From Climacium dendroides (lineage: Eukaryota > Streptophyta > Bryopsida > Hypnales > Climaciaceae): 64,000 nt of DNA. Under the pieces are notes generated by a model. The model made no database searches and was not told the origin of the DNA. It saw only the letters and a program-made list of their open reading frames with translations. Positions 1 to 13,700 of the stretch are shown in pieces (positions within the stretch are counted from its first letter, which is position 1; the number at the start of each line of letters is the position of its first letter). The translations under genes and the position numbers were made by a program. The stretch lies in contig OX467088.1 in the NCBI GenBank assembly GCA_950106755.1, positions 19,142,001 to 19,206,000 on the forward strand, given 5' to 3'.

Positions 1-324
1 TGTTTTTAGCGGTTTCAGGAACTGGATCGTTCAGATGGAGATTCGTGGTAGAGCATTACATGCTGCGGGCCAGTTGCAGAAATTGGTAGGCAAACCTCCA
101 ATTCAACGACGCAGGGTTGGCGATCATACTATAACTAATCATTCATGTTCGACAAACACCTGCAAGGAGAGTCGGCACAAAATTATGACATGTACCTCGT
201 ACGCCACCCAAACAAACAAGCAAACAAATTATCGCTCGGCAAGACAGATGTCTGAAAGAAAATAGTTGAGCAGGGATTGAAAAAGCCCATTCCTGATCAA
301 CGACCCAATCTGTCACGGTAGGGT

Positions 325-655
325 AGTGTAAGGGTAGCGTAATGCAGGAGGTGATTAACAGTGATTAATTATGGCACAGTTGTGGCGCATTATGATTTGC
401 TACAATACTCTCAACATTACAACCAACCCTTATTGGATTTTGCAACCAGACCTTGGTCAGGAATAAGGTCTATATGACGAGTATGGGTGGAAAAGAATCC
501 TCAGCTAAAAAATTCATTGTAATTATGTTTTGAGAAATAAAAATCTGAAAAATTATGGAAACCTTATGAACTCTATTTCCCCACTGTTGAAACCTACCTC
601 ACTGTTGAAACCTACCTTGCAGATGCATGGATCTGCTTAACCCTTAAAGGACGGA
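325..655 (+). repeat. LTR-like dispersed repeat, copy 1
   Basis: This stretch aligns with 24198-24525 in the same orientation. Shared blocks include gattaattatggcacagtt, a block around caaccaaccctt, and a long AT-rich block ending gagaaataaaaatct. Copy 1 has a short internal duplication of cactgttgaaacctacct at its 3' end. It lies just beyond the 3' end of TRAPPC13. Both copies can be read as TG...CA bounded, as in a solo LTR, but no clear 5-bp target duplication was found and no internal retroelement region accompanies it. Confidence 0.6.
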
Positions 656-944
656 CCTGTGGGGCCTGTGACCGTGGAAATCATCCCTGTGTGAATAGTT
701 GATTTAAGGAAATCCAAAGCACTCATTGGAAGTCAAACTATTATACAATACCTCCCCTTTTCATGCAAAATTCTGAGGATGAATCGTTGCCCTTCTGTCC
801 TACACTCAAGGATTCTCGACCATAAAATGGCCGCAGCGTTTATAGGTTAAGTTGTCAGAAATGGGTTGCCTCCCTTATCCATTTTTATCTCATGAAAAAA
901 ATAGACAGACAGACAACAGCTATATAGCTACAATAAAAGCAGTA

Positions 945-3900
945 TCAATACAAATGTACCTCAGTAGCTGTAAGTGTGTCATAGGGCTTGCCATCTCGTC
1001 TATCAGCCACCCCTATACCGGTAATTTTCTGGACTCCAATAGCTGTCGCTACTAAGCTCTGTCCCATCTCCATCAAACACTACATAAGCAGTCATGGTGA
1101 TAGATGATGCCTCACTATTAAAACAAACTAATGTTCACGACTATCACATCCACATTCATTTTCCAGACTCTCAGAATACGACAATGAATGAACATAAATA
1201 TACCAGGTAAGGGAGGATCAGGAACATGATAGCAATGTGAAAAGGCGGGTGGGAGAGAAAACTCACCAGATTAACATCCGTGGAAGCTAGTGGCTCTAAC
1301 TGAGACACAGTCTACAACAATGATCACGCAACATGCATTAGATATAATAAAATGACAATAAATCGTTCAAAGGTTGCGATAACACTGCGGGATGCCAACA
1401 ATAACATGAGACAAAGAAGTTTTCAATGGCAAAATCAAATTACTTCCACATATCTCATAAACTAAATAAATACCCAGAAACTTTGATCAACTCTAAATAG
1501 AGACTCACCATACTCCAGAGGCCATTCACAACGATGGCTCTAGGCACACCCTGAGCATCATCTTGAGACATGGAAATCTGAAGGGGCCCAATAACTCTAT
1601 CAGTTTGGTTGCTTACACTCATTCGAACCTGCAAGAAAAAAAAACAGTCACGTAAATTATATTAGTGACTACATTCATGAACTGAAAAACAAACTCCACA
1701 CTTCACACTATAAAAATAAAATGAACTATAAAATGCTACACCCTGACCTTAGTTCCAGTACGGTAGTCGAGGAAGGAGCTACCTAAATGGTAACTAAAAA
1801 ACTTCCCAGGCACCAGACATTTACACTTTCGTCACTTAAAGACAGCCATGAATACTATCCAGTAAGCACTGCTAGTGGACAGTGCATATGACAAGGAACT
1901 TCCTACCACAGATGAAGATGAAAATGTTCAGCTACAGAGTAACACTTTTTCACAGAAAATATTGTTTGGAACCAGATGATACCAGAAAAGGTCTCTCCAG
2001 AAGGATGCGAGATGGGATCTCCACGATACGGAGACTCACTTCCTTGCGAGGTGATGGCTGTAAGTAGTTCCAAGGCACATCGATTATCAATTAGCTCAAG
2101 CAGATGAACGTAATAAACCCCCAAGGCTTCTCATGAGAAACGGTCAATTGGTAATAACATGTAGTCGCACCAAGTGTGCAAACCAGGTACAACAAAAATA
2201 AACATTAAGCTTTTGAGGAACACAAAGACTTTGACAGAAATGAACCGAAACCGATACAAGAAAAATTCACTCACGTTTCCCAAAATCTGCTGGGTTTGCA
2301 AGCGACCTGGTTCACCAAGAGTAGTACGCCACATGATTTCTAGCTTCCCGAGAGTGTTACTGCCATCTGCCTTGGCTAATACTGGTGCTCCTGCTGGTTT
2401 GTGAAACTGGTAAAGAAAATGGCGAGTGCCACCATTTGCTTTTATAACTTTAATCTGCTTCAAAAGCCCACTGAAGAAAGTATCCCACTGTTACTAATCT
2501 TTGAGCACTTCACCTTCTACGTCAGCACGAGGAAATCCACCTACAGAAAATATGACATAAATATGCAGGTGCAGACTATCAACACAAGATAATAATTCAG
2601 TCACAAAGACGGTAAAGAAAGTACCTTAGAGGCCCTTCAGATTCGTCATTGTCATTGCTATCCACTTCCAAAACAGACACGGTCATAGGGGGTTGTGGAT
2701 CAAAGCGCACATGATCCAAGAAAAGAAGTGATTTTGTGCTATTCTCTATGCAGGCCTCCAGATATGTAGTTTCCTGTATGGTTCAGTTACAAAGTAAAAA
2801 TCAAACCTTACAATCTAACGTTCGGTTACTTCTTAAGAAGCAGTGACAACCACAAGATTTGAGTGGTCTTGCGAGCTCAAGAGACCAGTGGTCCATTACA
2901 ATCCCACGGTATTCATAAGTACCAAACTGTTCAAACATAACCTACTATCTAATAGGATACATGTTTCTTACCTTCACTGTGCGCACCTACAAAACATAAA
3001 CACGATACATGAAGTCAGGTCCCACTTGGTAATCTACAAGGAATCCCTGAAATATATCGTAATTGCTACATTGCATCCTCCTAACTCTTCGAAAGAAAAA
3101 GCCAACCAACAGCAAAGAATCTGCAATATCACAAGCATGCATGTGAAGAGCAAACAAAGGAATTGAGCGTAAAAACAATTTCAGCAAGAGCAGGAACACA
3201 CTCTCTGATGCACTTGACAAACGTATATTTCAGTGGGGGTTTTTTGGAACATTAGAGGCTTGCATGCCCTCACACTAGTGGCGCATTTATGGAGGGATTA
3301 GTTCAGATAGGCTAAAATCGACTGACAGCAGCGACAAATCGCCAGAAAAAAAAAAAAACAGGTATATTTGAACCAGAAACCAGGACGATGAGCTGAAATT
3401 CAGAAAAAATTAAGCACCTTCGTCCGGACTGAAAGAGGATTTGATGCCATGAACTTGAAGTATTGTGGGAGGTACTTCCGTTCACCATCAACGTCAGTGT
3501 AAACCGCCATGCAGACCAACCTGCATCAATCACAAGCGTCACATTTCCTCAGTTTATAGTTAGCCTCTGCATCAACATATCTTACTTTAGTCGTAACCAG
3601 GGACAATATAAGATGAACATCCTATAGAATAATCGTAAAATACTTGATTCGAAGCCCACCATGTCTCGTAATACAGCATATCAGACTCAAATTGTTATGC
3701 CAATCCAACGGTATGTTGCGCTGACGAAAAGCAAAGGAGGACACATCGACACTAGTAGCAAGGAAAACAAGGAAGGAAAACAAGGAAGAATACAATAAAA
3801 AAGCTTTCAGCACAAGCTCTTTCACAAGTAGTTGAATAGTGGAACATACGTATGAGGTCCAAGTTCTTTGATGTCATGCTCAATAATGAAGTCATGACGA

Positions 3901-5066
3901 CCTCCTGCGCGAAGAAAATCCATTGGCGCTTTTGTACTATCGTACAAAGTTATACGCTGTCTATCTGTTTGCAATTCCGCCTGCACAATCATATAATTCG
4001 TTATTCTGGAGCCCCATACATCGCTCCTAAACAAGTCAATCATAATTATGCCGATCAGTTCATGCATTGAATGCTGCATTTTTGTTAAACGGAATACTCT
4101 CAATCTCACAGTTTTTCGATTGCGTTTTTGCTCGCCACACACAGCAGTTGCTTCGATTCTGTTTTTAAAAGGATCTCTACTTAAGGTGTAAATTACACAT
4201 ACAAAGATTAAAAAACAGCATAATTGTTGCAGACTTAGAAAAGGGAGAAAGAGAATATTCCATCTTCCCGTAACCTAGATTGCATGAAAACTTGCCTTAA
4301 TTCCAACATCCCGAACGTCATGATTCGAGTGATTACCAACGCTGATATAGCTGCAGAAAGACTCTCCTAGGTATATGGAGCTGCTCCCCGGTCAACACAA
4401 CAATTTCATTGTCAAAAGCAGATTACCTAACTGCAGCACATACCTAAATGCAACATTCTAAAGTCTTGCACGATGAGTACATATTGATTTTGAGAATGTG
4501 AACCGCCTTATCATCAGATTTCATGTCAATTGCAAGTCATCTACCAATAAAACTCTTGCATACAACACCCACATAAGGCATACTTTGGTGCACTGGACTC
4601 CCCTTGCAATTGCCAACAAGAATTTATTTTCTTTAAATTGCCAGTCTAGAAATCCGTACTATTCTCAGCGCTTAAATTGTCGCTATTCGATGTGGTTCCT
4701 TAACTTCAACGCCCGCATTGGATTCCATCATATCGAAATTCAAATTCATAAACCAAATTTTAAAAAATTCAAAGGCTGCACATCTCGACACACGCGCTCT
4801 TACCCGAAGGTCTGCGGAAGTACTAAAAGGCCGGGAAGCCCTAACGCATCGATCGGCTTTTCCAATTCGCTACGTCTCCAATACGGCCCTTCCTTGTCAC
4901 GAGCTTCGATGCTGGCTTGCAACTCCTCGCTGTCGTGTAAATCCTCTCCTTGAATGAGATCCATGGGATCGAACCGAAGTCCCAGATCGACTTGCAATGC
5001 CGGGCGACATAGCCGCATGACACGAAACGCCAGCGAGTGGCCCGTGCCGCCCGACCCCGAACTCAT
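945..5066 (-). CDS. TRAPPC13: TRAPPC13, trafficking protein particle complex subunit 13 (11 exons)
   Basis: TRAPPC13 is a subunit of TRAPP, which tethers vesicles and activates Rab GTPases at the Golgi. Exons read 5' to 3' on the minus strand: 5066-4804, 4380-4296, 3980-3850, 3520-3418, 2986-2972, 2773-2625, 2470-2275, 2057-1983, 1628-1509, 1311-1267, 1058-945. Phases close at every junction and give 431 aa, close to the usual plant length of about 440. The start is the ATG opening MSSGSGGTGHSLAF, the conserved plant N-terminus, rather than an in-frame ATG 57 codons upstream. Other family blocks visible are LPGLLVLPQTFG, RAGGRHDFIIEHDIKELG, DGERKYLPQYFKF, YLEACIEN, AQGVPRAIVVNGLWSM and GVQKITGI. 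Intron 2 has a GC donor and exon 5 is only 15 nt. The weakest junctions are the intron 4 donor (GTGCTT) and the acceptor of the last exon. Family names and usual length are from knowledge of homologues; exons are read from the sequence. Confidence 0.93.
2972..2986 (-). other. TRAPPC13: 15-nt microexon of TRAPPC13 (exon 5)
   Basis: These 15 nt encode VRTVK, residues 195-199. They sit between a pyrimidine-rich acceptor (gttttgtag) and a strong donor (gtaagaa). The neighbouring exons end at SVRTK and resume at ETTYLEA, both in phase 0, so skipping would keep the frame but drop five residues found at this place in homologues. Flanking introns are 431 and 198 bp. Confidence 0.88.
3981..4295 (-). 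other. GC-AG intron (intron 2 of TRAPPC13)
   Basis: The exon ends ...ATTAAG and the intron opens GCAAGT and closes ...TTGTGCAG. The frame continues exactly from GIK to AELQTDRQR. AAG|GCAAGT matches the strong U1 pairing usually seen at plant GC donors. No GT nearby would keep both frame and conserved protein. Confidence 0.85.
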
Positions 5067-5240
5067 CTTCGCAAACGAATTCCTGGCGACGCAGCACGCG
5101 CAGGAATGGAAGACAGAAAAAAAATACAAAATGTGAAGGAGCAACGACGATGCTGCGAAATGCGTGATACTTGAATTAGGGTTTCTATCGTCGTTCCGAG
5201 CTCCACGGCTCACAATCTCAACGAACTCGCCATTCAATTA

Positions 5241-8200
5241 AGGGAAGAGAACACATTGATTCAACATTGTGAAGGGAGTTCATTGCCAAGGGTTTGGCCT
5301 TTGGAGGCTTCACACTTATTGCTCATTTCTTTGGACTCTCAATAGAGTTTAGCCACTCAATCCCACGGTCTCTTGACTTGAACAGCCATAGTGTGAAGTG
5401 CCTCTCCGTGCTAGAGTTTTGAGTATCAAAAATCCTAGACCCTATTACTAATTGGATGAAGTTGTAAGAATGTGGTTTATTTACGGTGAACATTTACATG
5501 AAATGTAGACAAAAGTTGGATGGAAATGGGATATTCGTACCTTTTATTGTACAAATTACAAAGAAGGTATATGTTGTCTGATTTAGATTGTAGGTGATAG
5601 TTTATGATAAGAAAAATTGCAAAATTGCAAAGTGAATTTAAAGAATTCATTTTTTAATGCAAATTCCTTAAATGGGGGGAAATATAAGTAATAGTAAAGT
5701 GAAATTTGAATACGTATTATAATTTTAATGAACTCATCAGATACACCAACTTGATAGACTGATAATTTTTGTCTTAAGAAAATTAAGATGAGAAAAAATC
5801 ATATAGTTCTAAAGAATAAATTTAACTTGATTTAGTCATTATTCAAAATGACTTAAATCTCCCAAACTATACAAATGGAAATAACCTTGAAATAAATGAA
5901 TGGATTTAGTTTTTGAAGTACTTTCTAGACATCTCTCAATTTTTTTTATCTATGCATTGTGTTTTCAAGTCACAAAATGTTGCACATCATTTAACATGTT
6001 CTTAACAAAAACGAAGATTCATCTTAGTTTAAGACTACTATATATAAATGTAATTTTAAAAATTAAACTAAATAGAATATAAATTAGAAATTATTAGTTT
6101 GAAAATATAATTATTGAGACTTGAGCAAACATGTTCAACATTAAAAATAAATATCTAAAAATTTTGCAATGTAAATTATTTCAAATTATTCTACATGTAT
6201 GTTAGTAGTACTTTACAACTTTAGAGTTTGAGGATTTTGGTTCTAATCACTTTTACTCAATAAAAATAAGAACCAACTCACCTAATTTGAATTTACTGTA
6301 TAGGCATTTATCACAACTATGAATTAATTTATTTATTCCTAAAATTCAAATTTATATCGAATTGTGTATACATATTGAATTTTGATTCATCTTGGAGCTT
6401 AATGCCCAAAGTGTAAAAGTGGATGAAACGTAGAAATTAAAAGTATATAGTGAATTCTTTATGCTTTTATGAATTTAAGACAATTAAAAACATGAATCTT
6501 GGGAGCAAGGTTCTTCTAAAGGTGATAAAAATCTTTTACAAAAAATCTTTCTGTATTTCACATGAATTGGACTATTTGCACAACAACTACAATTGTGCTA
6601 CAAACACACTTGTGTTTATTTTTGTCTTCTATGGACATTGCAAGTTGTGAGCGTTTATTTACCCACCCTTGGTAAACAAGTGAACACAACCAAGTTCTTA
6701 GTGTTTTAACTGAATTCTATCCTATGGGTACCTAACGTCGGTTCATTGTGCCTTCCAAGCAATGGATCATTTCTAATGCCTAAGTGCAGTAAACTTGCAA
6801 AACAACCTACAAAAATCCTACCCTAATGCATAAAATAAACGTAACAACAAAAATTACTATGGCTACTATTTTCCTAGGTTCAAAGCTTTGCCATAGTGTG
6901 GGAAAGACTAAGATTTAGCACCTATCAAAGTCAAAGCTTTGTTGTAGTATGGAATAGACTGAAAACTAGTGTCTGGACTTTAGAGAGTTGGTTCCAACCC
7001 AACTCCTCTCAATTAACCAACACTTAATACGTGGACCTTGAGAGTTTTGGTTCCAACCCAAAATCTCTCCAAATGACACAACACTTAGTACTTGGACCTT
7101 GAAAATTTTGATTTCAATCTAAAATCTCTCCAAAAACAAGAGAAAGATAACAAGCTTTGAAGGGGCCCTAATGGCCTTCAAAGCAAGCTTTAAAAACAAC
7201 AACAATAAAGCATAATGTCTCTAAAAATACAAAATAGATAGAAGTTGGCCAAATGACCAATAAACGTAGGCTTAAGTGGCCAAGTGATACGAAAGAGGGG
7301 GATTTGAAGGGAAGGAGAGAGCCCTAATATACTCTCTTAGAGCTTCAAATTCCCTTCTAACAAGGCTTGGAGTGCACTCCAAGCAAGACCTAAAAGCTCT
7401 CGAAGTCAACCCTAATCTCATCCTAATCTACATTTTTGACTTCCTACGCTAAACCTAAACTTAACTTTTGGAGAAAGACTCCAAATTACAAATGAATTAC
7501 ATCATTGGATTCAAAAGGCCATTTTTAGATTAATTAAATTCTCCACCCCTCTTTCTTACACTAAAAACGCAACAAATCCTAATGCTAATTTAACTGCCTA
7601 AAAAGGTAAAAACTCGACTTTTGGAGTTTGACTTTTCTATAAAAAGTAACTATCCTAGAACCTTAAGTAGGTGTAGGGGAGTAAAAAAAGACCTAACTTT
7701 GACCACATTCCGATTTCATATGTTCCCAAAATGCCAGTCAAACTCCATTGTAATCTTTAAGTTTGCTAGTACTTGGAGAATCTCGTCAGTTTGGGCAATT
7801 TTGGCTATCATAATATTTTGAAACTTGTTGGAGAGTATTACTAATATAAAAGAAGCTAGTCTAATTTTTAGTGAAATTTTACCACACCCCGGGTAATTTC
7901 TATGAATTTTCCATCGTGAAATTTGGCGGTTGACTATTTGGAAGGAGCTTTTTGGCAATCTAGAAAATTCCGAAACTTTTTGAGGAACCTCTCATGTAAT
8001 TCTACAAAATACACGCAAGCTCACATTTTTACTTTGCGCATTTACCAAAGAAGATCCAAAAATCTTATTACCTCCTTTAATTTCCAGTAAATAGGGAATC
8101 TTTCACATAGAAGAGAATCTTGGCAAACCAATTGCACCATTGGACTCCTAAATTGATTTCTACTTTGAATCATTGTACTTGGGTCATAGGTGCCCTTTGT

Positions 8201-9989
8201 TGATCCATCTTGAGTTTTCTTTATCTGTAGACTAACAATTGAGGTTTCTACTATTTCGTCGATGTAATAGGGAAACTGAAACCTCTCTCTAGGAATCATT
8301 TACAAGGTTCTCACATGGTTTTGTTAGACCAATTTAGCCACTTTGTATCACATACATAGCAGGTTCAGACAATTTAAATAAATTCTACTTAACACGTATA
8401 CTATATACAAATTATGGGTTTCTTCCCTATTTACATGCGGGATTTGGTTGTAACTAAAGGAAAATATTCTATTTAGGATCCATTTGCTATATTAGCATGT
8501 GACATACCTATTTTGGTTTTATACTTTTTTTAGGGGTTTTGTATATAAATCTACACTCAAAACTTGTAAAAATGAAAAAAAAATCTTGAGTCCACACAAG
8601 TATACATATATATTTTCTTGTTTTATCTATACATTGACAAGTGCAAACATCTTCAAATCTTTAGCAAACAAAATTAGTTGTTCTTCTTAAAAGAATTCAC
8701 CAACTTTGGTCCATTTAAATGTGCAAAGATCCTTCATCAGTATCAATATGATAGTTATATGCCAAATATACAACATTCTATAGCAATATTGACAACCCAC
8801 TTTTTTTGCAGCAATTGGTTGAATTTGAATATGTTCATTCTTCAACTCAAGATGTAAAAGCATATGTGTAATAAAAAGAAGATGTCTACGAATTAGAGCA
8901 TCTCTAATACTCTTATCAATCCTTGAATTTATAATTGGATTAAACCTATTTGCATCTCCTTTCAAATGAAAAAGTTATATAGTGAAATAGATTGTATCCT
9001 ATTTCTACACGTTAACTACAAGAAAATACACCATAAACTAGCGAATGTATATTGGTTTTGACTACTTGATTTTGAAAAAAAAAATAGAAATCAATAAGAG
9101 TTTTACACATAACCTTTGCAAATTTAGTAGGTGAAATGTACCATCGTCAAGCATAGAATAGATTCTCTATGCAAATCACACGCATTCACCAAATCAATAT
9201 TTACTATTGCTAGAGGGAATTATAAGAGTCAATAGTCTTTACCACAGATCATCATTTGCAATAAGTAAGAGTATGGTTTCAATCCAAACAATATTTATGA
9301 TCAACCAACATGATTTGAAATTTTGTCAATTGGATATACATGACTAAAGTAGTACAATGCTAATTTTATTATGAACATTAAAATTTATAAAATTCATCAA
9401 CATAAAAGGTTCTACAACCAAAAGCCTAGTATAGCTTTATATTCTGAACTACAACATGCCCTAAAAATTGCAAATCATTAAATCCTACCAATTTAACAAA
9501 ATTGATATTAGTTGTCATAACATGGTATATGAAGATTTGGTACAACAACGCTAGTTTGTGAGCCTAAAAATGCAAGATTTAGAGTTGTGAGTATATGCTT
9601 TATGAGCCCAAAGCATCAATAAAAAAACTTGAAATTTTTCAGAGACCAAGAGAGGCAAAAGTGGAAACATTTCAAAATTTTACAATTAATAGTAAAATTT
9701 CAACCCTACAATTGTGGACCTATGACCATGGGACGATGCCAACATGCACACCATGCTTGGCTTGGCACATTGGTGGGTGACAATTTTAACCCACCTCAAG
9801 CCCCATTTATTTTCTTGTGAAAATATTTGTTAAGATCAAGCTTTTGAAGGAATTCCAAGAGAAAAGAACATTATGGTAATGAACCATATGCGCCTTTCAT
9901 AAATATGGTTCATATGGTAAGTACCATCTTCTAGCTTGTACAAATTTTTAGAGTGTTTGCAAGGGGTTACATAATCATGATTAAAAAAT
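5241..9989. other. AT-rich intergenic DNA upstream of TRAPPC13
   Basis: No gene could be supported. Short minus-strand ORFs at 7716-7958 and 8042-8299 (80 and 85 aa) are in different frames and match nothing I recognise. A three-unit degenerate repeat of about 60 bp lies at 6974-7142. An ORF at 8687-8965 (minus) faintly recalls the C-terminal part of a Copia RNase H, too weakly to call. Confidence 0.5.
6974..7142. repeat. degenerate tandem repeat, about 60-bp unit, three units
   Basis: Units begin with tggacttt or tggacctt at 6974, 7032 and 7093 and share gttttggttccaacccaaaa and atctctccaaa. Units 2 and 3 start exactly 61 bp apart. Confidence 0.6.
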
Positions 9990-10760
9990 AATCATAAAAT
10001 AAAATAAAATTTTAAATTTTAAGTTTAATTTGAAGAGTGCCAAATCCCAAACCCTACAAGGTGGTTCTTAGTACCAAAAGGATTTTTTTGGGGTGACAAA
10101 GTTGTGGATGAAATGAAATAAAATAAAATAAAATATTTTAAAATTTTAAATATTTGAGATTCCTAAACTCCAAGTTCCACACTTAGTCTCTTGGTAGTGA
10201 GAAAGATTTCTTGGGGTGATGAAGTCATAGAATAAAAAAGATTTATTGATTTAGTTTTAAAATTTAATGAATTTAAAAAAAATAAGTTGAAAGGCCTAAA
10301 TCCCAGACCCTACAAGGGATCTTTTAGTGCCAAGAGGGGTATTGGATGTACCAAAGTCACAAAAAAAGTGAATTGATCAATATTTTTTTTCTTTGAGAAT
10401 TTCAAACCCTAAAATCCCTAAGGATTTTTTCAGTACCAAGAGGTTTTTATGGAGATAATGAAGTCACAAAAAAATTTGAAAAAAAAAATCCTTCCAAGAA
10501 GGGTTTCAAAGAATTTTTTATTAGAGTTCCAAACTCTAGACTCCCCAAAAGATCTCTGGGTATTGAGAGGTTTTCTAGTGGTGATGGAATTGTGAAAATA
10601 TTATTATTATTTTAAATTTAAATATTTTTTAAAGTTCCAAACCCTAGACCCTTTATAGGGCCTCTTGAGGGTGGCGAAATCATAACAAAAAGGAAAAAAA
10701 TTGAAAAAGAAATTTGAATGTTTTTTAGAGCCCCAATTTTGAGACTTCTACGATCCTAAA
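9990..10760. repeat. highly diverged tandem array, unit about 120-130 bp
   Basis: Five to six units follow the same order: a block like ttccaaaccctagaccct, then a block like cttagtaccaagagg, then a block like ttggggtgatgaagtcata, then an AT-rich spacer. Spacers vary in length, so the units are old. The aaaccct core resembles the plant telomere heptamer only by chance. Confidence 0.6.
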
Positions 10761-13700
10761 GTCCCAATCCCAAGACTAGCTATAAAAATCCTAAATTGCT
10801 AAACTATAGTTATAGATCCAAAATCTGAACAACACTTAAATAAACCTTTGAAATTTGAGGCTCATAGGCTCTTAGATTGCTAAGCTCACACTACAAGATT
10901 CACAAAATAGCATTCCGGATTTGGCATAACTTTTTAAATGAACTTATTTTAGAAGGGATTGCTTACAATCATCTCATAAATATTAGAACTATGTTGCATT
11001 ATGTTAGATATAATGTCAAAGATGATGCATACATATTATGGTGTAAAAACTAAATAATGTTGAATGTGTGGTTATACTACATATGCCTCACAACAGACAC
11101 TAGAAGGGATTAGAAGCCTCCGAAAGATTGTTTTGGAATTGTTCCTCTAGCTGTAAACCACTACAATGCTATCAAATTATTAAATAATTTAAAAAAAAAT
11201 TAAAACATATTTTAAAATTATGCCACATTTAACTACTTACAAGACTATTCAATGAAATATGGACAAAACATTGGAAGATTTCTAAATAATAACACCCAAA
11301 GATCTCCAAATGTTTACATAGATTTGCAAATGTTTTGTACAAATCTTCCAATATTTTGCATTATCTCTTGATGACCATTTTTTCCTCCCAATGACCATTA
11401 TTAATTCTAAACTTTTAAAATTCCAAAAATAGTTAAATGTTGCATATTTATTTATTTTAAATTAAAAATATATATTATTATACGTCATAGCCGTTTTCCA
11501 ACCACACCAAACTACTGATGGACACTGATTTGGTGATGTTCCTATGTTCCCAACAATCTAGGAACTCATGTTCTTTTAAAGGCCTCAAAAACCTTCTAAT
11601 GTGAATTCAAATTTGTAACTTCATTAAATATTGCTCACGACAAAGTCCATCAAATGCATGGAGATCTTGGAGTTTAGTATTTAAAACTACCAACCAACCA
11701 TTTTCAAATTATAATCCATTGGAATCCTTCCCTTTATTCAAAGCCCTTAGGTTCGCTCAAAATTACTAATCTAGACATTTTTATTGCACAACGCAATTTG
11801 ATATTATGTTCAATGCTCTTAAGGCTCTTGACTCTTATCTTGTCTATAGTCCATACTAAAAAAATTTGATATCCTCCATGTGAAGAACATTATGATGCAT
11901 TGCTCATTTACTAGTCAAAAGAGGATTATAATCTATTGTCATCCTCATTCTAAGTCCTTTCTAAAGATTAGCCAAAAAAAAGCACATGCCCTGATGTTCG
12001 TAAGAAATACCCAATTTGCTTTTTCCCTCACATGTTTAACAAAATGTCCAATCCAAGCTTCAAATAAATATGTAGTCATCCTTTTCTTTTTTTACATACA
12101 CATGATGACACCATGTGCACATTAATCCCTTTATTTAATCTTATTGAAATTGTTTCCAACAAAAAATATAGAAACTCAATAGTCTTGTACTAGCGTCATT
12201 TATACAACAAAACACCAATAACCACTCCCTCTCCTTTGGAATTATGCAATGGATAAACTTCGAATCAATCTCAACCAATCTCCTCCTTCTCCTATTTCTA
12301 CCTACTTGGCCCCTAATTCATCAACCTATGTTCCATTTATGAGAGGATTTGTACACTTTCTTGTTCAATTGTCCCAAATTGTCATAGAATTTAGCCACAT
12401 TGGAAGGACATAAATCCTTTGACCTTCCCACATCTAATCCTTGTGCCATTCTAAATGTCAATTTTGAATAGCAATTGCACAATCACCAACAACAACCCTT
12501 CTTCGGAATCCCATCTTTAAATGGTGTAACCCTCAATTGAATGGCTTCTGCAACCATAAAGTTAAGTTACAAAGGAGCAACCAAATGCCCAAATTCTTGC
12601 ATCCGAACCACATAATTAACCACTTCACCTCTTTACTTGGTGCCAAAATGGGCTTTCTACCCCTTTGTGTTATAAAATAATTCCTTCTATATGCCCCTAC
12701 AACTTTGTGCATGAAAGTCATAATTGGTGGTAATGGTCTTTATAGGACATCTTCACTCAATTGTTGCCATGTATAGCCAACTTTAATTAATTATACCATA
12801 GATCAATTGCCATTTAGAGGGAGGATAATACTCTGTTGTCTTTTCTATTTGAACCCACATTTGCTTTAACCTCATAAAAGAAAAACTCTTTCATTAGATT
12901 GTTGTAGTCTTATGGTAGAGTTAAGAGCTAGGGACAAGGATTGACCTCCTATAGTGATGCGTAATGATATTATTTTCACCCAATGATGGCATTTCCTCTA
13001 CATGCAAACATGCTTCTACGTCAATTCCATTGAGCAGTTACTACTCCCAATAGCAATTGAAGCCCAACCACTCCTATAGCAAGACTTCATTGCTTGATTA
13101 CTATAAGTTTCAGCCTAACTAATTACATAGTCCATATTCTTCAAATTTATTTCCAAAGTCAATATTACTTCCACTACCCCCTCCTTCAACTTGCCTTCCA
13201 ACCCCAACTCCCAAACTTTCAAGTTGAGTTTTTGTCAATCTCTTGGTTGTATTACCTCTAACATTGCTCTACCTTCTAGTACTCACTTCAATCTTGGACA
13301 TTTCTATAGACTCCCCTCCTTGGAGTTTTGAAACTTATAAATTATACCTAATAATATTCTTGAATCTCCCTCCTCTTTCAATTGGGTAAATGGAACACTA
13401 CCACATCAAATTGCTTCCCAATGGTTTTCATCTCCAAAACAATAGCATTGACATTGTCCTTCAAACAATGTCACCTCTTCTATGTCTCCCTTGCACTTTA
13501 CAAAATTTAAAGTCTAAATTTTCTCACACCACATGTCATTATGAATCAAGCCCCTCCAAGCAAATGAATGCAATACAAGATCACAATATAAACTAAAAGT
13601 TGCACACATTAGATCCCATGAAACTAATCTCTCTCCATAGTAACCTTTAATTTTACCAACTGAACAAATTATAGCACACAACAATTATGGTAGAAATCAC

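Noticed and set aside
856..880. 24-base near-identity with 25558-25582 (gtcagaaatgggttg)
   Set aside because: The match does not extend on either side, so no element can be defined from it.
4498..4957. Plus-strand ORFs of 151 and 79 aa
   Set aside because: They lie antisense to exon 1 and intron 1 of TRAPPC13 and have no recognisable domain.
8687..8965. Minus-strand ORF with faint likeness to Copia RNase H
   Set aside because: Only scattered residues agree and the diagnostic ADIFTKPL block is absent.
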